Below are positions 43,717 through 54,838 of a stretch of DNA of 64,000 nt, in pieces; the stretch's first letter is position 1; each line of letters begins with the position of its first letter. The notes below the pieces were generated by a model, which saw only the letters and a program-made list of their open reading frames with translations, was not told where the DNA came from and searched no databases. A program made the position numbers and the translations under genes. Location of the stretch: NCBI RefSeq assembly GCF_963678635.1, contig NC_087065.1, positions 56,200,397 to 56,264,396 of the forward strand, in the 5' to 3' direction. Origin of the DNA: Symsagittifera roscoffensis. Taxonomy: Eukaryota; Xenacoelomorpha; Acoela; Convolutidae.

Positions 43717-44632
43717 TGACATACGACCAGAATGGATCAAAATGCAAATTCAGCAGATTCGGAATTTTAGCAGCGAACCTTCCGAATTGACGGTTTTAAG
43801 CGATAAACAACGTTATTGGGACGATTAGTCAAACGGTGAAGGTCAAGATATTCTGGTATTTTGAAAATTTAAAAATTCGAAGTATGACGTCATATTTCTG
43901 AGAAATGTCAGAAACGGCCATTTTTGATAGAAAACCAGAGAAAAACACAACAACGATAGTTGCGATAGCGATAACAACGGAGATTGTGATTGAGAGACAA
44001 CAACAAATTGCAGAAGTAGCAGAGACCGCTCCGAGTTGCAAGTTTTGTGTCGCTACAATAGTTGCAAGGCCGTTGCGAACAACGGTGAAGGGTGGAAAAC
44101 CAGCCTTCCGGAAGGAAGATAAGAGCCTTATTTCCCCGGATTCAGGAATCCGGAGGGGTCTCGGGACTGAAACTTTTATTAACTTATATAAACTTTTAGC
44201 TTCCCTATTATGTCCTGAATTGAATTTAATTAACATCTGAATTCATTCTGCTAAGATGAGAAGCTAGGAGTTGGGGGAAAGGGTTGATCCATCTTCGATG
44301 GAGATGATGTTTTTTATCTACTGAAAAAAAACAATAATTCAATAAATAGTAGTAGCCCTGATTTTAGGAGTGACCTCGTGGTCTGGGGATACTGAGACCC
44401 AGCCATGAGCTCACTATTTCTGCATGTAGTTTAGTTAATTTGAGTGTTTTGACCGAAGCCGAAAGCAGTAACGTTTTTTGTCGACCCGATGTTAGAAAGA
44501 CCACTGAAAGTACTGGCTTGGTAGAGACGGTTAAAAACATGTAAAGCTCGGTTTAGACGTTAGCCAGTCGCCAGTCGTCTTAGGACTTAGTTTTATTTTC
44601 CGTTGATATGTATCTTCCGGGCGAATGTTACA
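43717..44632 (+). repeat. Right LTR of element 1
   Basis: Starts TGACATACGACC and ends CGAATGTTACA, collinear with the left LTR. It abuts the macro-domain coding segment of the minus-strand element at 44,633 without any spacer. Confidence 0.8.
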
Positions 44633-45604
44633 TAAGTCACCTAAATATTCATTCGGTATCTCCAATTTTGTCTTGAAATTTCTTCCAATGTTAGACGCAG
44701 CTTCCTTCCGATCCAGTTCCAAACCGTTCGTCTCTCTTACTTCCCTGAGCTTCTTTATCATCAAATTTTCGGTGTGGGTAAGTCCTACCCCCACTCCCCG
44801 GACAAAAATACTTTCCGACGTCCCCGTCGATGGTGCTGGGTTCAAGTTATCCGGTGGTATTTCTAGTGGCCAGTCAGTAGCTGTCCAACCAAATAGTGGA
44901 TTTCCTGTCTTCACATGTTTCATTGTTGATACGTGGGCTTGCTGGATGTTTTGCGCTTCCCTTTTGTCAGTCTCAAGGTTATGCATCCATTCCAGTACCC
45001 TCAAGTTTGTATTTTTCCTTCTTTCTATCTCGCTATGCTCCAGGTCTACATCTCGTTCCTGTACGGAGTAGTATTCTTGCAAGGAATGCTCGCTGTCGTT
45101 GAAGATCTGCCACTCTTCATCGGCTACCAGCTCGCCCACCAACTCCTCGCCTATCTCATCGGGTTGTATCTTGTCAATCAAGAAGTCGTCACCATACCTT
45201 TTGTAACTCATTCCTGTCCGTTTGAGATCACCTTTTCTCTTCCCTGTGGTCATTGGCAGGTCTGGTTCTATCCACTTTGGTACCTAGTTCTGCTCTTGAT
45301 CACTCCAATCTTCCTCCGCGAAAGATCCTTCGTCCAAATTCACCTCTATCTTCTCTTTATCATCCATGCTCACGTCCTCGTTGCTGTCATTCTTATCTCA
45401 GGTGCCTTTCTCGTTCACCTCACATGCTGGCTCTACCAGTAGATACTTGAGCCCTTTCATGTTCTGTGGTATACACCAGTCTTCGGGGATGGGACGTGAG
45501 GTTTCGGATTTTCGTAGTGCGCCGCACGCCCTGTACTCAAGCGACAAAAGCGGCTCTGCTGGTGTACTTCCGTTATCAGAAACGGTCCTCTCCATTTCCT
45601 TCAT
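44633..45604 (-). pseudogene. Element 2: integrase tail running into macro segment
   Basis: From 45,253 down one frame covers MSYKRYGDDFLIDKIQ, an acidic tail and then SIFVRGVGVGLTHTENLMIK without a break. This shows that the macro-domain segment is fused to the C-terminus of Pol in this clade. The macro core itself is missing: at 44,632 the frame enters the foreign LTR. Positions 45,398-45,604 hold the preceding GPY-like part (MKEMERTVSDNGST, EDWCIPQNMKG) in another frame. Confidence 0.7.
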
Positions 45605-45778
45605 AATTTTTAAGTCCCTTTTGCAGGTATGATATTCTGGAACACCCAGAGGTATTGTCCCACAGCATACGGTTTCGCTTGAAGTGTTCTACTTCTTCCA
45701 CTGTCTCATCTGTGCCTGCGCCGTGTTTCTTCTACAGAGCTCGTTCAATTCTTGTTGTCTCTTGACCGCTTCCTTCAC

Positions 45779-47356
45779 TTACGCCTGAGGCGACGTCTTT
45801 TTCCTTTCGTATTCCGGATAGAAAAATGTCAGGGGCATCGCTCTCGCCCTGCTAGTTAACATCATAATAGGAGTGATCCCTGTAGTTGAATGTTGCGTGC
45901 TATTATACGCCCCTACCACTTGCAGCAGATATTTATCCCAATCTGTCATGTATCTCGAGCAGTATACCCTGAGCTTGTTCACCGGTGTTTTGTTCGGTCT
46001 CTCCACTAATCCGTTCGTTTGAGGACGGTAGGTTTTTGAATGCGCTTGAGCAATGTGGGATCTCCTCATCAGTTCTTTTGTCAGGTCCCCCACGAAGGCT
46101 TTCCCATTGTCCGATTGGAATGTCATCGGTAAACCATATCGTGATATCCAGTGCGTTATCAAATGATCACAAGTCTCTTCCGCTGAGGCCGTCTGACATG
46201 GAACCGCTTCTGCCAGTTTCGTAAAGTGGTTTATAATTACCAGTATCTGATTGTATCCCGGGTCCGTCATTGAGATCTTCTGATTGTCTATCTGCACGAC
46301 CTCGTTTAACTCTGAGATTTCCACGGAATTAAGTGGGAACTTTATGTTTTTAGGGTTTTTTACTTGCAAACGCGACAAGCATGCGTTCACCCACTTTTCG
46401 CAAGCCCTTCTCAACCCTGGCCAATCAAACCTGTGTAATGTTCTTTGTTGTACCTTGTCTATCCCCTGATGTCCCATCTGGTCGTGCGACCTGAACCACA
46501 TTTCCGTCTGGTATAGCTGTGCCAAAATGACGAGATTATGCCTGTGTAATATCTTCTCTTCATCTTTCCTCCTACAGGCTACTACACCATCAGCTGTGTG
46601 ATAGAGTAAGTCCCTTCTCTCTTTGTAGAACTGGCTCAAGATCTTGTAACTATCCTCCTCCAGGTCTCCTTTCTGCTTGGCTCCGGTCCGAATCCTTGTA
46701 GAGATGTTACTCGTCGTCTTGTAATTCTTCTGGGCTCGTATCAGATCCGAAAGTGTATCTCACTTTGACGTGTTCCTTCAATTCCATCATTTGACTATTC
46801 AGTTCCTCAGGAAAAAGGATGTCGTCTCTTAGCTTAACGCAAACTATCTCTCTCAAGACCTCCTTGTCATCGTCAAAGTCCCTGAGGAAGGGTCAGTTTG
46901 TAGTTCTCTGTCATGGTGCCTCAATTTCTCTTCTGCTAATATCATGCAAAGACTGTCTTGGTCATCACCACTCCTCTCTGAGTCTTCATCCCATTCTTCC
47001 GACTTCCCGGAGAAATTCTCTTCCTCACTGTCTCCTTCTGGTTTCGACCACTCCCCGGTCTCTTGATATGGTCCTAGGTGTTACGCTTTCTCCTTGAATG
47101 TCACCTTCTTCTTCCGAAACGTAGTCCGTCTTAGTATGTTCTCTGCGATTTTCTCGACCAATGTTTGCACATCCTCTTTGTCGTCATGTTGCTTGCCTAT
47201 CGTTGAGTCCTCGCCATGAGCCACTTCCCCTCTTTTCAATATGACGACTTCCAGTTTGTCTTTATCATTGTTCCGGACTACCGGTTTATCGTCTGCTAGT
47301 TTCTCGAGTAGTCTCCTCAGATCCTCTACTATCGTTACTTCTTGTCTCCACTTCAT
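45779..47356 (-). pseudogene. Element 2: linker and integrase
   Basis: Integrase is at 45,779-46,639. The zinc-binding part HDQMGHQGID...ACLSRLQV has lost one cysteine (C to R). The catalytic set is VVQIDNQK, FQSDNGKAFVG and QTNGLVERPNK. The 46,640-47,356 part is the long acidic linker, frameshifted, with GACCGGGGAGTGG-type DNA near 47,045-47,057 as in element 1. Confidence 0.75.
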
Positions 47357-47415
47357 CGAGGTCGAAGTCTTTTGCTTTTAATGTTTCCTTCACTATCTTC
47401 GACTTGAGCATCGTT

Positions 47416-47908
47416 TCATTTGGCATCCCTGAATTTCACTTGAGAATGTTTTTTCGTCTCATGTTCAGCTGGCAGCTCGGGATGATCCTCTATTAGTTTC
47501 CCTGACTTGTCAAGCCACCTCGTGAGTGGAAGACTGTCATACGTCTCCTTGTCAATAAATGCGAAACCATCTTTGATTTCCGGTCTGTCGGCCTCCCTTT
47601 GCTCCTGTCTCTCGTAGAATTCCGTCTTCTTGCTCGGCATTTTGATTTTTGTCCCTTGTTCTGTGCTCAATAATTATGTTATAAACATCCAGGCGCACTA
47701 TCCATCTCCCAATGTAGCTCTGGTCCATTGAGTACGATTTCAACCAACTGAGTGCTCTGTTGTCGACTCGTAACTTCATTGGTTCGCTACCCAGGTATGC
47801 CCTGTATTTTTCTACAAAGGTGACTACCGCAAACATTGCCGCTTTGGGAGCCCCGTACTTCATTTCTGTATCAATCAAGACTTTGCTCCCATGGGCTATC
47901 TGTCTCAA
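47416..47908 (-). pseudogene. Element 2: RNase H
   Basis: Two overlapping frames carry RQIAHGSKVLIDTEMKYGAP, RVDNRALSWLKSYSMDQSY and RDKNQNAEQ, then the start of the linker (LPLTRWLDKSGKLIEDHPE). The RNase H core aligns with element 1 residues 410-570. The frame breaks right after NQNA. Confidence 0.75.
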
Positions 47909-47914
47909 GACTGT

Positions 47915-49013
47915 CTATCCGTTCCACTCCTGTTCTTGGTGGAGTATCCCAGAGATCGCTACTATCGATGCATCCGTATCCAGCACATACATTCCCTTCT
48001 CCGTGGGCATCCCTAGCACAGGTGCTTCGCACAGCTCTCTCTTTGTTCTTTGAAATGATTCCTCCGCCGCGTTATTCCACGTGAACTTCTTGCCCTTGCT
48101 CCTCATGAGTTGTTGCATTGGATATACTTTATCCGCATAGCCCTTGACGAACTCCCTGTAAAAGTTCGCAAAACACAGGAAGCGCAGTAATTGATGCTCC
48201 GTTTTCGGTGATTTCCAAGTCAGCACCGCCTTTACCGCGTTTGGGTCTGGTCTAATGCCATGTTTGTCCACTATCCTCCCCAGGTAACTGATCAAATCCT
48301 TGAGAATCTCACACTTCGATGACTTGCATTTTAGTCCTGCTCTTTTCATGCAAGCGAACACCTCGTCTAGTCGTTCGATGTGTTCCTCTGGAGTAGATGT
48401 CGCTATCACCACGTCATCCTCGTAACTTATTAACAAATTACCATATTTCTTCGTTACACTTGTCAGTGCATGTGCTATCAATCGTTGGAAAGTGGCTGTA
48501 GCATTGCAAAGGCCAAGGGGCATCCTCTTCCCTTGAAACAGCCCCAGCTGGCAAGCAAATCCTGTCTTGTCCCTGTCCTGTTTCCTCAGTGGTAACTGCC
48601 AAAAAGGTCTCCTTTCTTCTTAGCCATCACTACTCCACACGCCCACGGTGACTTGGAAGGTTCTATCATGTCATACCCTAGTAAGGTGTCTATCTCTTTT
48701 CTACATGCATCCGATTTGTTTGGGGTCATACGCCTCGCCCCCTCCCTGTGCGGCACCGCCATCTCTTCCAGCTTTATTTCATGTTCAACGAAGTTGCAGC
48801 ATCCAATGTCTGTCTTATGCCTCGAAAAACATCCTGATTTCTATTTAGAACATCCCGGATGGCTTCGAGCTGTTCGTTTGTTATTTTTCCCCTTAAGTGT
48901 TCAATTTCTGGTAATTTTGGTTTATCCATTTCCAATTCCTCTAGCGTGGGTCTTTCAGGAAAGTTCGAACCCTTCGACAGTCCATCGTCTGTCCCTGACT
49001 TAAGTGACTTCAC
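47915..49013 (-). pseudogene. Element 2: reverse transcriptase
   Basis: The N-terminal part is at 48,774-49,013 (SGTDDGLSKGSNFPERPT). The palm is at 47,915-48,523 with MPLGLCNATATFQRLIAHAL and LISYEDDVVIATSTPEEH. The catalytic box reads YEDD instead of YVDD: both aspartates are kept but the second position is changed. About 48,530-48,770 is frameshifted. The RNase H start (VLDTDASIVAISGILHQE) closes the frame. Confidence 0.8.
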
Positions 49014-49126
49014 AAGACCTGATGAACATTTTTTTTTTCAATGTTCTCAAGATATTTTATCCTTATGATTCGGGCAATCAAATTCTTCATTTTTTTTCAC
49101 ATTTTCAGTTATTTTATATCTAGTTT

Positions 49127-49690
49127 TCACGGGCAGTGCGTATCCCAGCTTCCTCCCTTCTGGATTGTGATTGGTATATTAAGAAAATTCAACAAGACAC
49201 TGACGCAGAGTCCACACTTGGTTATCGAGAAGGATCTTCCTAAAATAGCAGCACTTTGACTGTTTGGATTCGTTTCAATACACACTTGTTTATTGTCGCT
49301 TAATTCATTATAGTTTTTCATCCGTAAACTTACTATTGCCGCCTCATTCGCTTTCAGCCTTACCCTCATACTCAAGAAAACTGGAGCCTTATTTTCATTC
49401 GCCATTATCAAATTTACCGGTCTAATTACGTACTTCCTTTCCGGGTTCCGAATCCTGAATATCGCATTGCTTAGATCAATTGTTACCTCAAAATTCCTGC
49501 TGAAATCTCTGCCTAAAATAAATTGGTCAGACTCATCCAGATTCTCCAGTACCAGAAAACTTATCCACAAATTGCTTTCCCCCAGATCTAGAGCTACTAT
49601 TGGTGTCCTTCCTAGAACCCGCAGCGCCCCTTTGTTTGCCGCTGACAACCGTATTCTTGAGTCTATCAAGTCATCTTTGTCGAACCCCAT
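49127..49690 (-). pseudogene. Element 2: protease C-part and linker
   Basis: The frame reads GESNLWISFLVLENLDESDQ and FILGRDFSRNFEVTIDLSN without the break seen in element 1, then ILGRSFSITKCGLCVSVLL. The DTGA-containing active-site segment lies just upstream (about 49,730) in another frame (LRGLLDTGA). Confidence 0.7.
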
Positions 49691-49830
49691 TTTTTTCTAT
49701 GTTCCAATTGGTATGACACTCAAGATGGCTCCTGTGTCCAATAACCCACGCAGTTGAGTCTTTTTTCCGCTTATGTCCAGTACGTGTGCCGATACGTCTG
49801 CCTCTGTTCCCAGATACATTGCATCTTCTT

Positions 49831-50826
49831 CTAACATAGCGCAGTATTCGATCGATTCAACTTTATTTCTTCTTTACCAACGTAGATTTGCTCGGCTAGA
49901 ATATCAGCACATGCTATCATCGTTCTTGTGTAGATGTTTATTACATCTATATTCAGCATGACCTCAGTTGGACCATAGGCTTCCGTGTATCTGTTGTCTA
50001 TGGAAACTGATTTACTACCACTTCTCGTGAGTATTGCCCTTGAAGCTCTAGAAGGAGTTTTCGGGCTTGTTGCGCTCAAGTAATCCGCGTACACATCTAT
50101 GTGCATTATTGTCTGATCACTCGGTTCACTCAAGTTTCTTGAAACTTTGTGGCCGCCCACTGTGATTATTGACATTACTCTTGACCCCAATTTTCGTGAG
50201 ACCAAAAGATTTTCCAGTCACCATTTTCAAGGTGTTGCAATGGCTTTCACTCATTGAGTTCTCTCCGGTCTCTGATTCTGATCTTGTCATGCAGAGTGTT
50301 TCATTCAATCTCTGTTTTTCTATTTCTTGTTTCACCGTTGTTCGATTTTTTTGGTCGCCAAGTCTTGCTTCACTTTGTTGATTGCCTCTGCAGCTGCTCT
50401 CTCGTAGTTTATCTCTAGAGAGTTTCTCGTCTCGGCTCCGTGGTATCTTCTTTGTTTTGTGTCACGGCCTTCACTGTCTTTGTGGATAATTCACCACCCG
50501 CTGCTTCTTTGTTGTTCAAATCTTTTTCAGCTAGTCTATTCCTGGTATTTTGCACTAACGGCCCTGTTTGTGTTTCGGTTGATTCTGATTCTTCACTGCC
50601 TTCCAAAACAAAGGACATTCCATCCTGAAATGGCCTTCTTTGTGACAGAAAAAAAACACCTCGCGCCTATCTTGATGATCAAGCCACTGTAAAACTCATG
50701 TTCCTCCGTTTGATTCATATCCTCTTCCTCTGGTGCGTATCGCAAGCTTTTCATGCCTTGCTTGTATGTCGTGCAATCTGCCACATGATGATCTGCTGAA
50801 TTTACGCAAGACCTACGTTTGTCCAT
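49831..50826 (-). pseudogene. Element 2: zinc-knuckle and pre-protease Gag
   Basis: Pieces at 50,826-50,593, 50,618-50,415, 50,335-50,126 and 50,205-49,831 match element 1 in order. Both knuckles are damaged (RRSCVNSADHHVADC and CFFSVTKKAI have lost cysteines). MHIDVYADYLSATSPKTPS and NIYTRTMIACADI align with the globular part of element 1. Confidence 0.65.
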
Positions 50827-51012
50827 GTCGTCGCCAGGCTCTTACCATGACGAACTTTGTGGCTGGCTCCCCCTTGCATGTTCTTGCCTTCTGAGAACGA
50901 GTACTTTTTTAGTTTCATCAACATGTACTCTCTTCACTTTTGTCTCATCTCTTCTGGGGTTGGTGCATTATACTATAATACGTTGCCAACATCGTTCTCA
51001 AGTCGTCACTTC

Positions 51013-51339
51013 TCACCCCGTTAATAAACTTTGAAGCGACGGAATTTCGTCGATTTTCGGGTCGCTTCTTCTCCTCAAGCTGTCAAGATCATCCAGGAAT
51101 CGATCGGTTGACTCGTCTTCCCTTTGTGTTCTTTTTACAAATCTCATCATCGCTTGATGACCCTTCATTCCTGATCCGAATTGATTCAACAGTAAATCGA
51201 AAATTTCGTCCGCTGTATTACGCTCCTCCTCTTTCTTTGCTACCACACATTTTAGTGCTGTGCCTTCTAAATTGATTAGTATTGCCGTGCAGGCCTGCCT
51301 TCCGTCATTCAGGTTGTCCTGTTCTAGATGTAGTCTCAT
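51013..51339 (-). pseudogene. Element 2: Gag capsid segment
   Basis: Reads MRLHLEQDNLNDGRQACTAI, GTALKCVVAKKEEERNTADE and FDLLLNQFGSGMKGHQAMMR in one frame. This is the stretch that is broken in element 1 at about 24,690-24,780. It is typical of a retrotransposon Gag capsid C-terminal half. Confidence 0.7.
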
Positions 51340-52053
51340 GACTTCTACCCAGGAGTCAGTACAGCCATCCGAGTCGTCTTTAAATTCTTTTGTTTTCTTG
51401 AAGGTCTTCCTGGATTTACCACTCCTTCCGTCACTCGACTCCTACCACAGTCCCCCGGTGCATTCGTCCAGTGTTTGGTTCCGCCCTTCATAGTAGTCTT
51501 AAGCCCTACTGCCCCTATGCTCGTTGCAATCCGGGGTAGTGGTGTGGACTCCCTTTTTCTTCCGTTGCGGTTCTACAAAGTCGACTCGAGTTTTCCGTGG
51601 TTTGTCTGCCACTAATTTATCTTGTGCTATAGTGTTTCTCGAGAGTGCATCCAGTTTGGACGGACTGTATGGCACAAGAACTTTCAGCTTGATCCTTGCT
51701 CATCGTATCCATTCTGGTCTCTAGATTCCACAACTTCTAATTCACGGTGTCATACCGTTTCTTCTTTTCTTCCATATCCTTCTTGATCTGTTTCTCTCGC
51801 TCTTTGTCGGTAGCCTCTACCTTGTCCGACATTGGCTGTAGCTTTTATTCCGTGGCCCTTGCTAAGACGTAGTAGTTATCCAGGTTCTCGTTTTTGTTGT
51901 GTTTTATTTCCTTTTCAGCTTTTGGCTGTCCTCCTCACTGCACTTCAATTTTTTGTCTATTTCACTCAATTTTGTCATTAAGTCTCCCAGCTTTACTGAA
52001 GCTGTTTTCGTTCCATCAACTCGTTCATCTTGGCTAACTGCTAACTGTTGCTT
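51340..52053 (-). pseudogene. Element 2: degraded middle of Gag
   Basis: No long frame survives. Position in the element and short coding-like pieces show it is the coiled-coil/basic part of Gag. From 51,561 rightwards the DNA is duplicated at 58,656 onward. Confidence 0.5.
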
Positions 52054-52413
52054 CTAGCGTGGCTTCCTCTTTATCCTTCCTGGTTTCCGTCGTTGTCGTC
52101 GAAACTGTCCCAAAGCTTTTGCTTTTCCCGGTCCAGTCGTTATCTCCTCCTTCTTTCCTGGCTTCATTCCGACCATCGCAGCAATCCTCTCGGTAAACGA
52201 CGTTCTCTTCGTTTGTGAGTCGTCTTTTATCGTCTCTGGTGTGTTGGTCACCTCGTCTCCATGGCCTATTGGTGAGAACTCTACAGTGTTCTTTTCCTGT
52301 TCTTCTATTTTTGGCATCGGTGTTGACTCAGCTTCCTTCCGTTGAATTCTATCTATACTTTGATCTGGTGTTTCTAGTTCAGTCTCTTTTGCTGGTATGC
52401 TTTGTTCTTCCAT
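52054..52413 (-). pseudogene. Element 2: Gag N-terminus
   Basis: A 119-codon frame from an ATG at 52,413: MEEQSIPAKETELETPDQS, acidic and threonine-rich, with TSFTERIAAMVGMKPGKKEE in the place where element 1 has SFSERMKNTFGNVFPF. It ends in a very basic tail. The copy at 59,149-59,508 differs by one residue that I can see. Confidence 0.65.
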
Positions 52414-52879
52414 TATTCTTTCGCCTTTTGTTCCTTGTTGCTTCTTGTGCTGCCATATTCACTGAAATATTCTCCCTCATACTCTCGGATTTATTGGTGT
52501 CGGTTTCTTTTGCGTTACGGTCTGGTTTTGCTTAAATCCTGTTCCTTTTCTTTCAGTTATCGATATCCTATTTCGCTTCAAGATTTTTATATATACAATT
52601 TTTTCTATCTACAATTTCAATATATACAAGTCCCTACTGTAAAATCTGATTGAAATTATAAGAAAGTTCCCTAATGTATTAAAAATTAAAACCAGTCGAA
52701 TTAGTCTAAATCAGTTTTGAGTCTAAATCAGTTTCAGGCCTTAGGACCCTTCGTTCTAGTTTCGGAATGTTTTAATACTGTCCCAAGATTCCTTGACCCT
52801 CCTAGGACCCTTCGCTCAAGTTTTGGGATACTTCGATGGGGTCTTGGTACACTTTGGTTTGGTCCTAGTACTTTTATGT

Positions 52880-53385
52880 ACCCTCCTAGGACCCTTAGTG
52901 TTCTTTTGGGAAACTTCGTTACTGACCCAGGACTTTTCTGAACCCTCCTAGGACCCTTCGCTCAGGTGTTGGTACACTTCGTTGCTGTCCCAGGACTTTT
53001 CTGAGCCCTCCTAGGACCCTTCGCTCAGGTGTTAGTATACTTCGTCGCTGTCCCAGAACTTTTCTGAACCCTCCTAGGACCCTTCGCTCAAGTGTTGGTA
53101 CACTTTGTTGCTGTCCCATGACTTTTCTGAGCCCTACTAGGACCCTTCGCTCAGGTGTTAGTATTCTTCGTCGCTGTCCCAGGACTTTTCTGAACCCTCC
53201 TAGGACCCTTCGCTCAAGTGTTGGTACAATTTGTTGCTGTCCCATGAGTTTTCTGAACCCTCCTAGGACCCTTCGTCCAAGTGGTGGCTTACTTCGTTCC
53301 TGTCCCAGGACTTTTCTGAACCCTCCTAGAACCCGTCGCTCAAGTGTTGGCTTAGATCACTATCCCATGACTGCCGACAAGACTC
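52880..53385. repeat. 63-bp minisatellite in the element 2 leader
   Basis: The unit contains ccctcctaggacccttcgct and gctgtcccaggacttttctg. The ccctcc position falls at 52,943, 53,006, 53,069, 53,132, 53,195, 53,258 and 53,321, exactly 63 bp apart. Two variants alternate (ttggtacac...gttgctg and ttagtatac...gtcgctg), giving a 126-bp higher-order period over the first five units. Because 63 is a multiple of three, frames stay open on both strands (for example 52,919-53,245 minus). These are probably not genes. Confidence 0.9.
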
Positions 53386-54809
53386 TTGTACTTCTTCCTA
53401 CCTTGTAGCTCAAGCGTTTCTTCGCCTGATTGAAGAATTCCCCTGTGCCTTATGTCAAATATTGGGATATCTGATCCACTATCCCAGTAACATCTCTAGA
53501 GCTCTAGTATAAAAAAAATCCCCAAAAACCCAATTCTGTTCACCAAAATTTTCTTTACTGAGTCTCCTAAAATTACCTTCCTCGTTTCAATTCGATGAAT
53601 GTCGAAATACGACTGGTTTAATAGTCTTTAACTTTAGCCAATTTGCTAAAATTCTCTGAAATCTGGCCCAAAAACGTAAAAACTTTGAAAATTCTAATAA
53701 AATTTTAAAAATTACAAAAAACAGGAAGGTAAGTAAACCAAAAATTCATTGGAACCTATGCCGTTTTTCGTAAAAAATGTCTGGTACCTGAATTGCACGC
53801 GCTTTTCCTCCCCCTACTAGCGGTCTTGTGGGGTGTTCTCCTTTTGGAATCCAAAAACTGTCTATTTCCGATCCCGCCACCAGATCCGACCAAGTTACCT
53901 ACCCTAATTCGACCCTAAATTTGGATCTCCTAGAGTTGCCCCTTCTAACCTCCCCCCTATTTAGCCCCCCATTTAAGCGGAAAATTACCCTTAAGCGTAA
54001 TGGGTGCTAAATCTCTCAAAAAAAGTCCGTAGAACCAATTTCCAAGCTCTGCTCAAATAAAAACGTTTCCTCAAAACAGTGGGTATCCACTTATCCAATT
54101 TTACACCTATTTCCTATAATGTAACAAGGATTTTAACGATACCCGGTTGAACAAAGAGAACATCTTTGAGTACCTTCCTCCGTTTGCTCTTTTCTACTTT
54201 GATCACACTGCTGGCTGATCACCTGCCGGTTGGTCACACTTTCCCCCTGGGCTGGTCACCTGTTCCAGTCAAGTCTCCCAGTGGTGAAGTCTCCCAGTTG
54301 TCCACTTTCCCACTTCGCTGGTCACCTCTTCCAGTCAAGTCTCCCAGTGGTCCGCTGATGTCACAAGCTATCTGAAAACCTTACAACGCCCCACACTTGG
54401 CCTCTGTACAACGTTGCTGATTTGATCGAGACGATCGGTCTTATCGGAAAACAGTATGGGTATACTGTTTTAATTAGTATAAAGGTTTGATGTACCTAAT
54501 TTGGGTATCAAAGCGACTGTCCTTTTGGAGGTTTTATCGTTTTATGTTACTATTTCTACCTTTTTTGGTTTTTTGTTTCGTTTTACGCCCTTTACTTGTT
54601 TTGTCCCCTAGTTGCCCCCTTTACTCGGTTAGCTAGGCCTCGTTTCGGAAAGCGCACCGGGAAATTGTCTCAAGTTTTCTTAAAAAGCTAACACCGTACA
54701 ACCAGAAGGTGGACACGTTCCCGTTGAATCGTACCACCGGTACTCTAGAATGGGCATGTAGCCCGGAGCAGTGTCAAGTGGGTTTGATCCCGTAGTCTTG
54801 ATGTCGTAA
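53386..54809 (-). other. Element 2 leader
   Basis: AT-rich and non-coding. It contains a local cluster of ctcccagtggt/tggtcacct repeats at 54,210-54,350 (period about 40 bp). The part 53,386-54,184 is duplicated at 60,481-61,279. The part 54,185-55,093 is missing from that copy. Confidence 0.5.
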
Positions 54810-54827
54810 AAACACCCAGGAGCGCCA
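54810..54827 (-). other. Primer-binding site, element 2
   Basis: On the minus strand it reads tggcgctcctgggtgttttt, matching the element 1 PBS core exactly and separated from the LTR end by 11 bases (tagtgttttta), one fewer than in element 1. Confidence 0.7.
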
Positions 54828-54838
54828 TAAAAACACTA

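Larger units (their letters stand above)
18957..44632 (+). mobile_element. Giant Ty3/gypsy-type LTR element, about 25.7 kb (element 1)
   Basis: Bounded by direct repeats of about 0.92 kb that begin TGACAT and end TTACA. Between them, all on the plus strand, are PBS, long leader, gag, protease, RT, RNase H, integrase, macro domain, a spacer, and a 9.6-kb ORF3 block with SGNH-like domains. The RT-RNaseH-IN order places it in Ty3/gypsy (Metaviridae-type). The usual size for the group is 5-12 kb, so this is two to four times longer. Many stops and frameshifts make it defective. Flanks show no matching 5-bp duplication (cactg on the left, taagt on the right), so the ends may have recombined after insertion. 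Confidence 0.75.
44633..54838 (-). mobile_element. Second Ty3/gypsy-type element of the same clade, minus strand (element 2)
   Basis: Reading right to left: LTR end at 54,839, PBS, leader with a 63-bp minisatellite, gag, protease, RT, RNase H, linker, integrase and the first part of the macro domain. It is cut off there by the right LTR of element 1. The proteins align with element 1 throughout, with many substitutions, so it is a sister family and not a copy. It is heavily frameshifted and dead. No ORF3 block or 3' LTR is left. Confidence 0.8.

Noticed and set aside
44531-45253. A minus-strand ORF ending at 44,531
   Set aside because: Its last 34 codons lie in the foreign right LTR of element 1. 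The true element 2 coding sequence stops at 44,633.
44625-45632. Plus-strand ORFs with hydrophobic segments in 44,625-45,632
   Set aside because: They are antisense to the integrase tail of element 2. Their hydrophobicity comes from reading acidic/lysine codons backwards.
52880-53385. CRISPR-like array
   Set aside because: The repeats are contiguous 63-bp units without unique spacers, in an animal genome inside a retroelement leader.
52919-53408. Minisatellite frames as a repetitive protein gene (both strands)
   Set aside because: The frames are open only because the 63-bp period is a multiple of three. There is no sensible start context and the frame is open on both strands.
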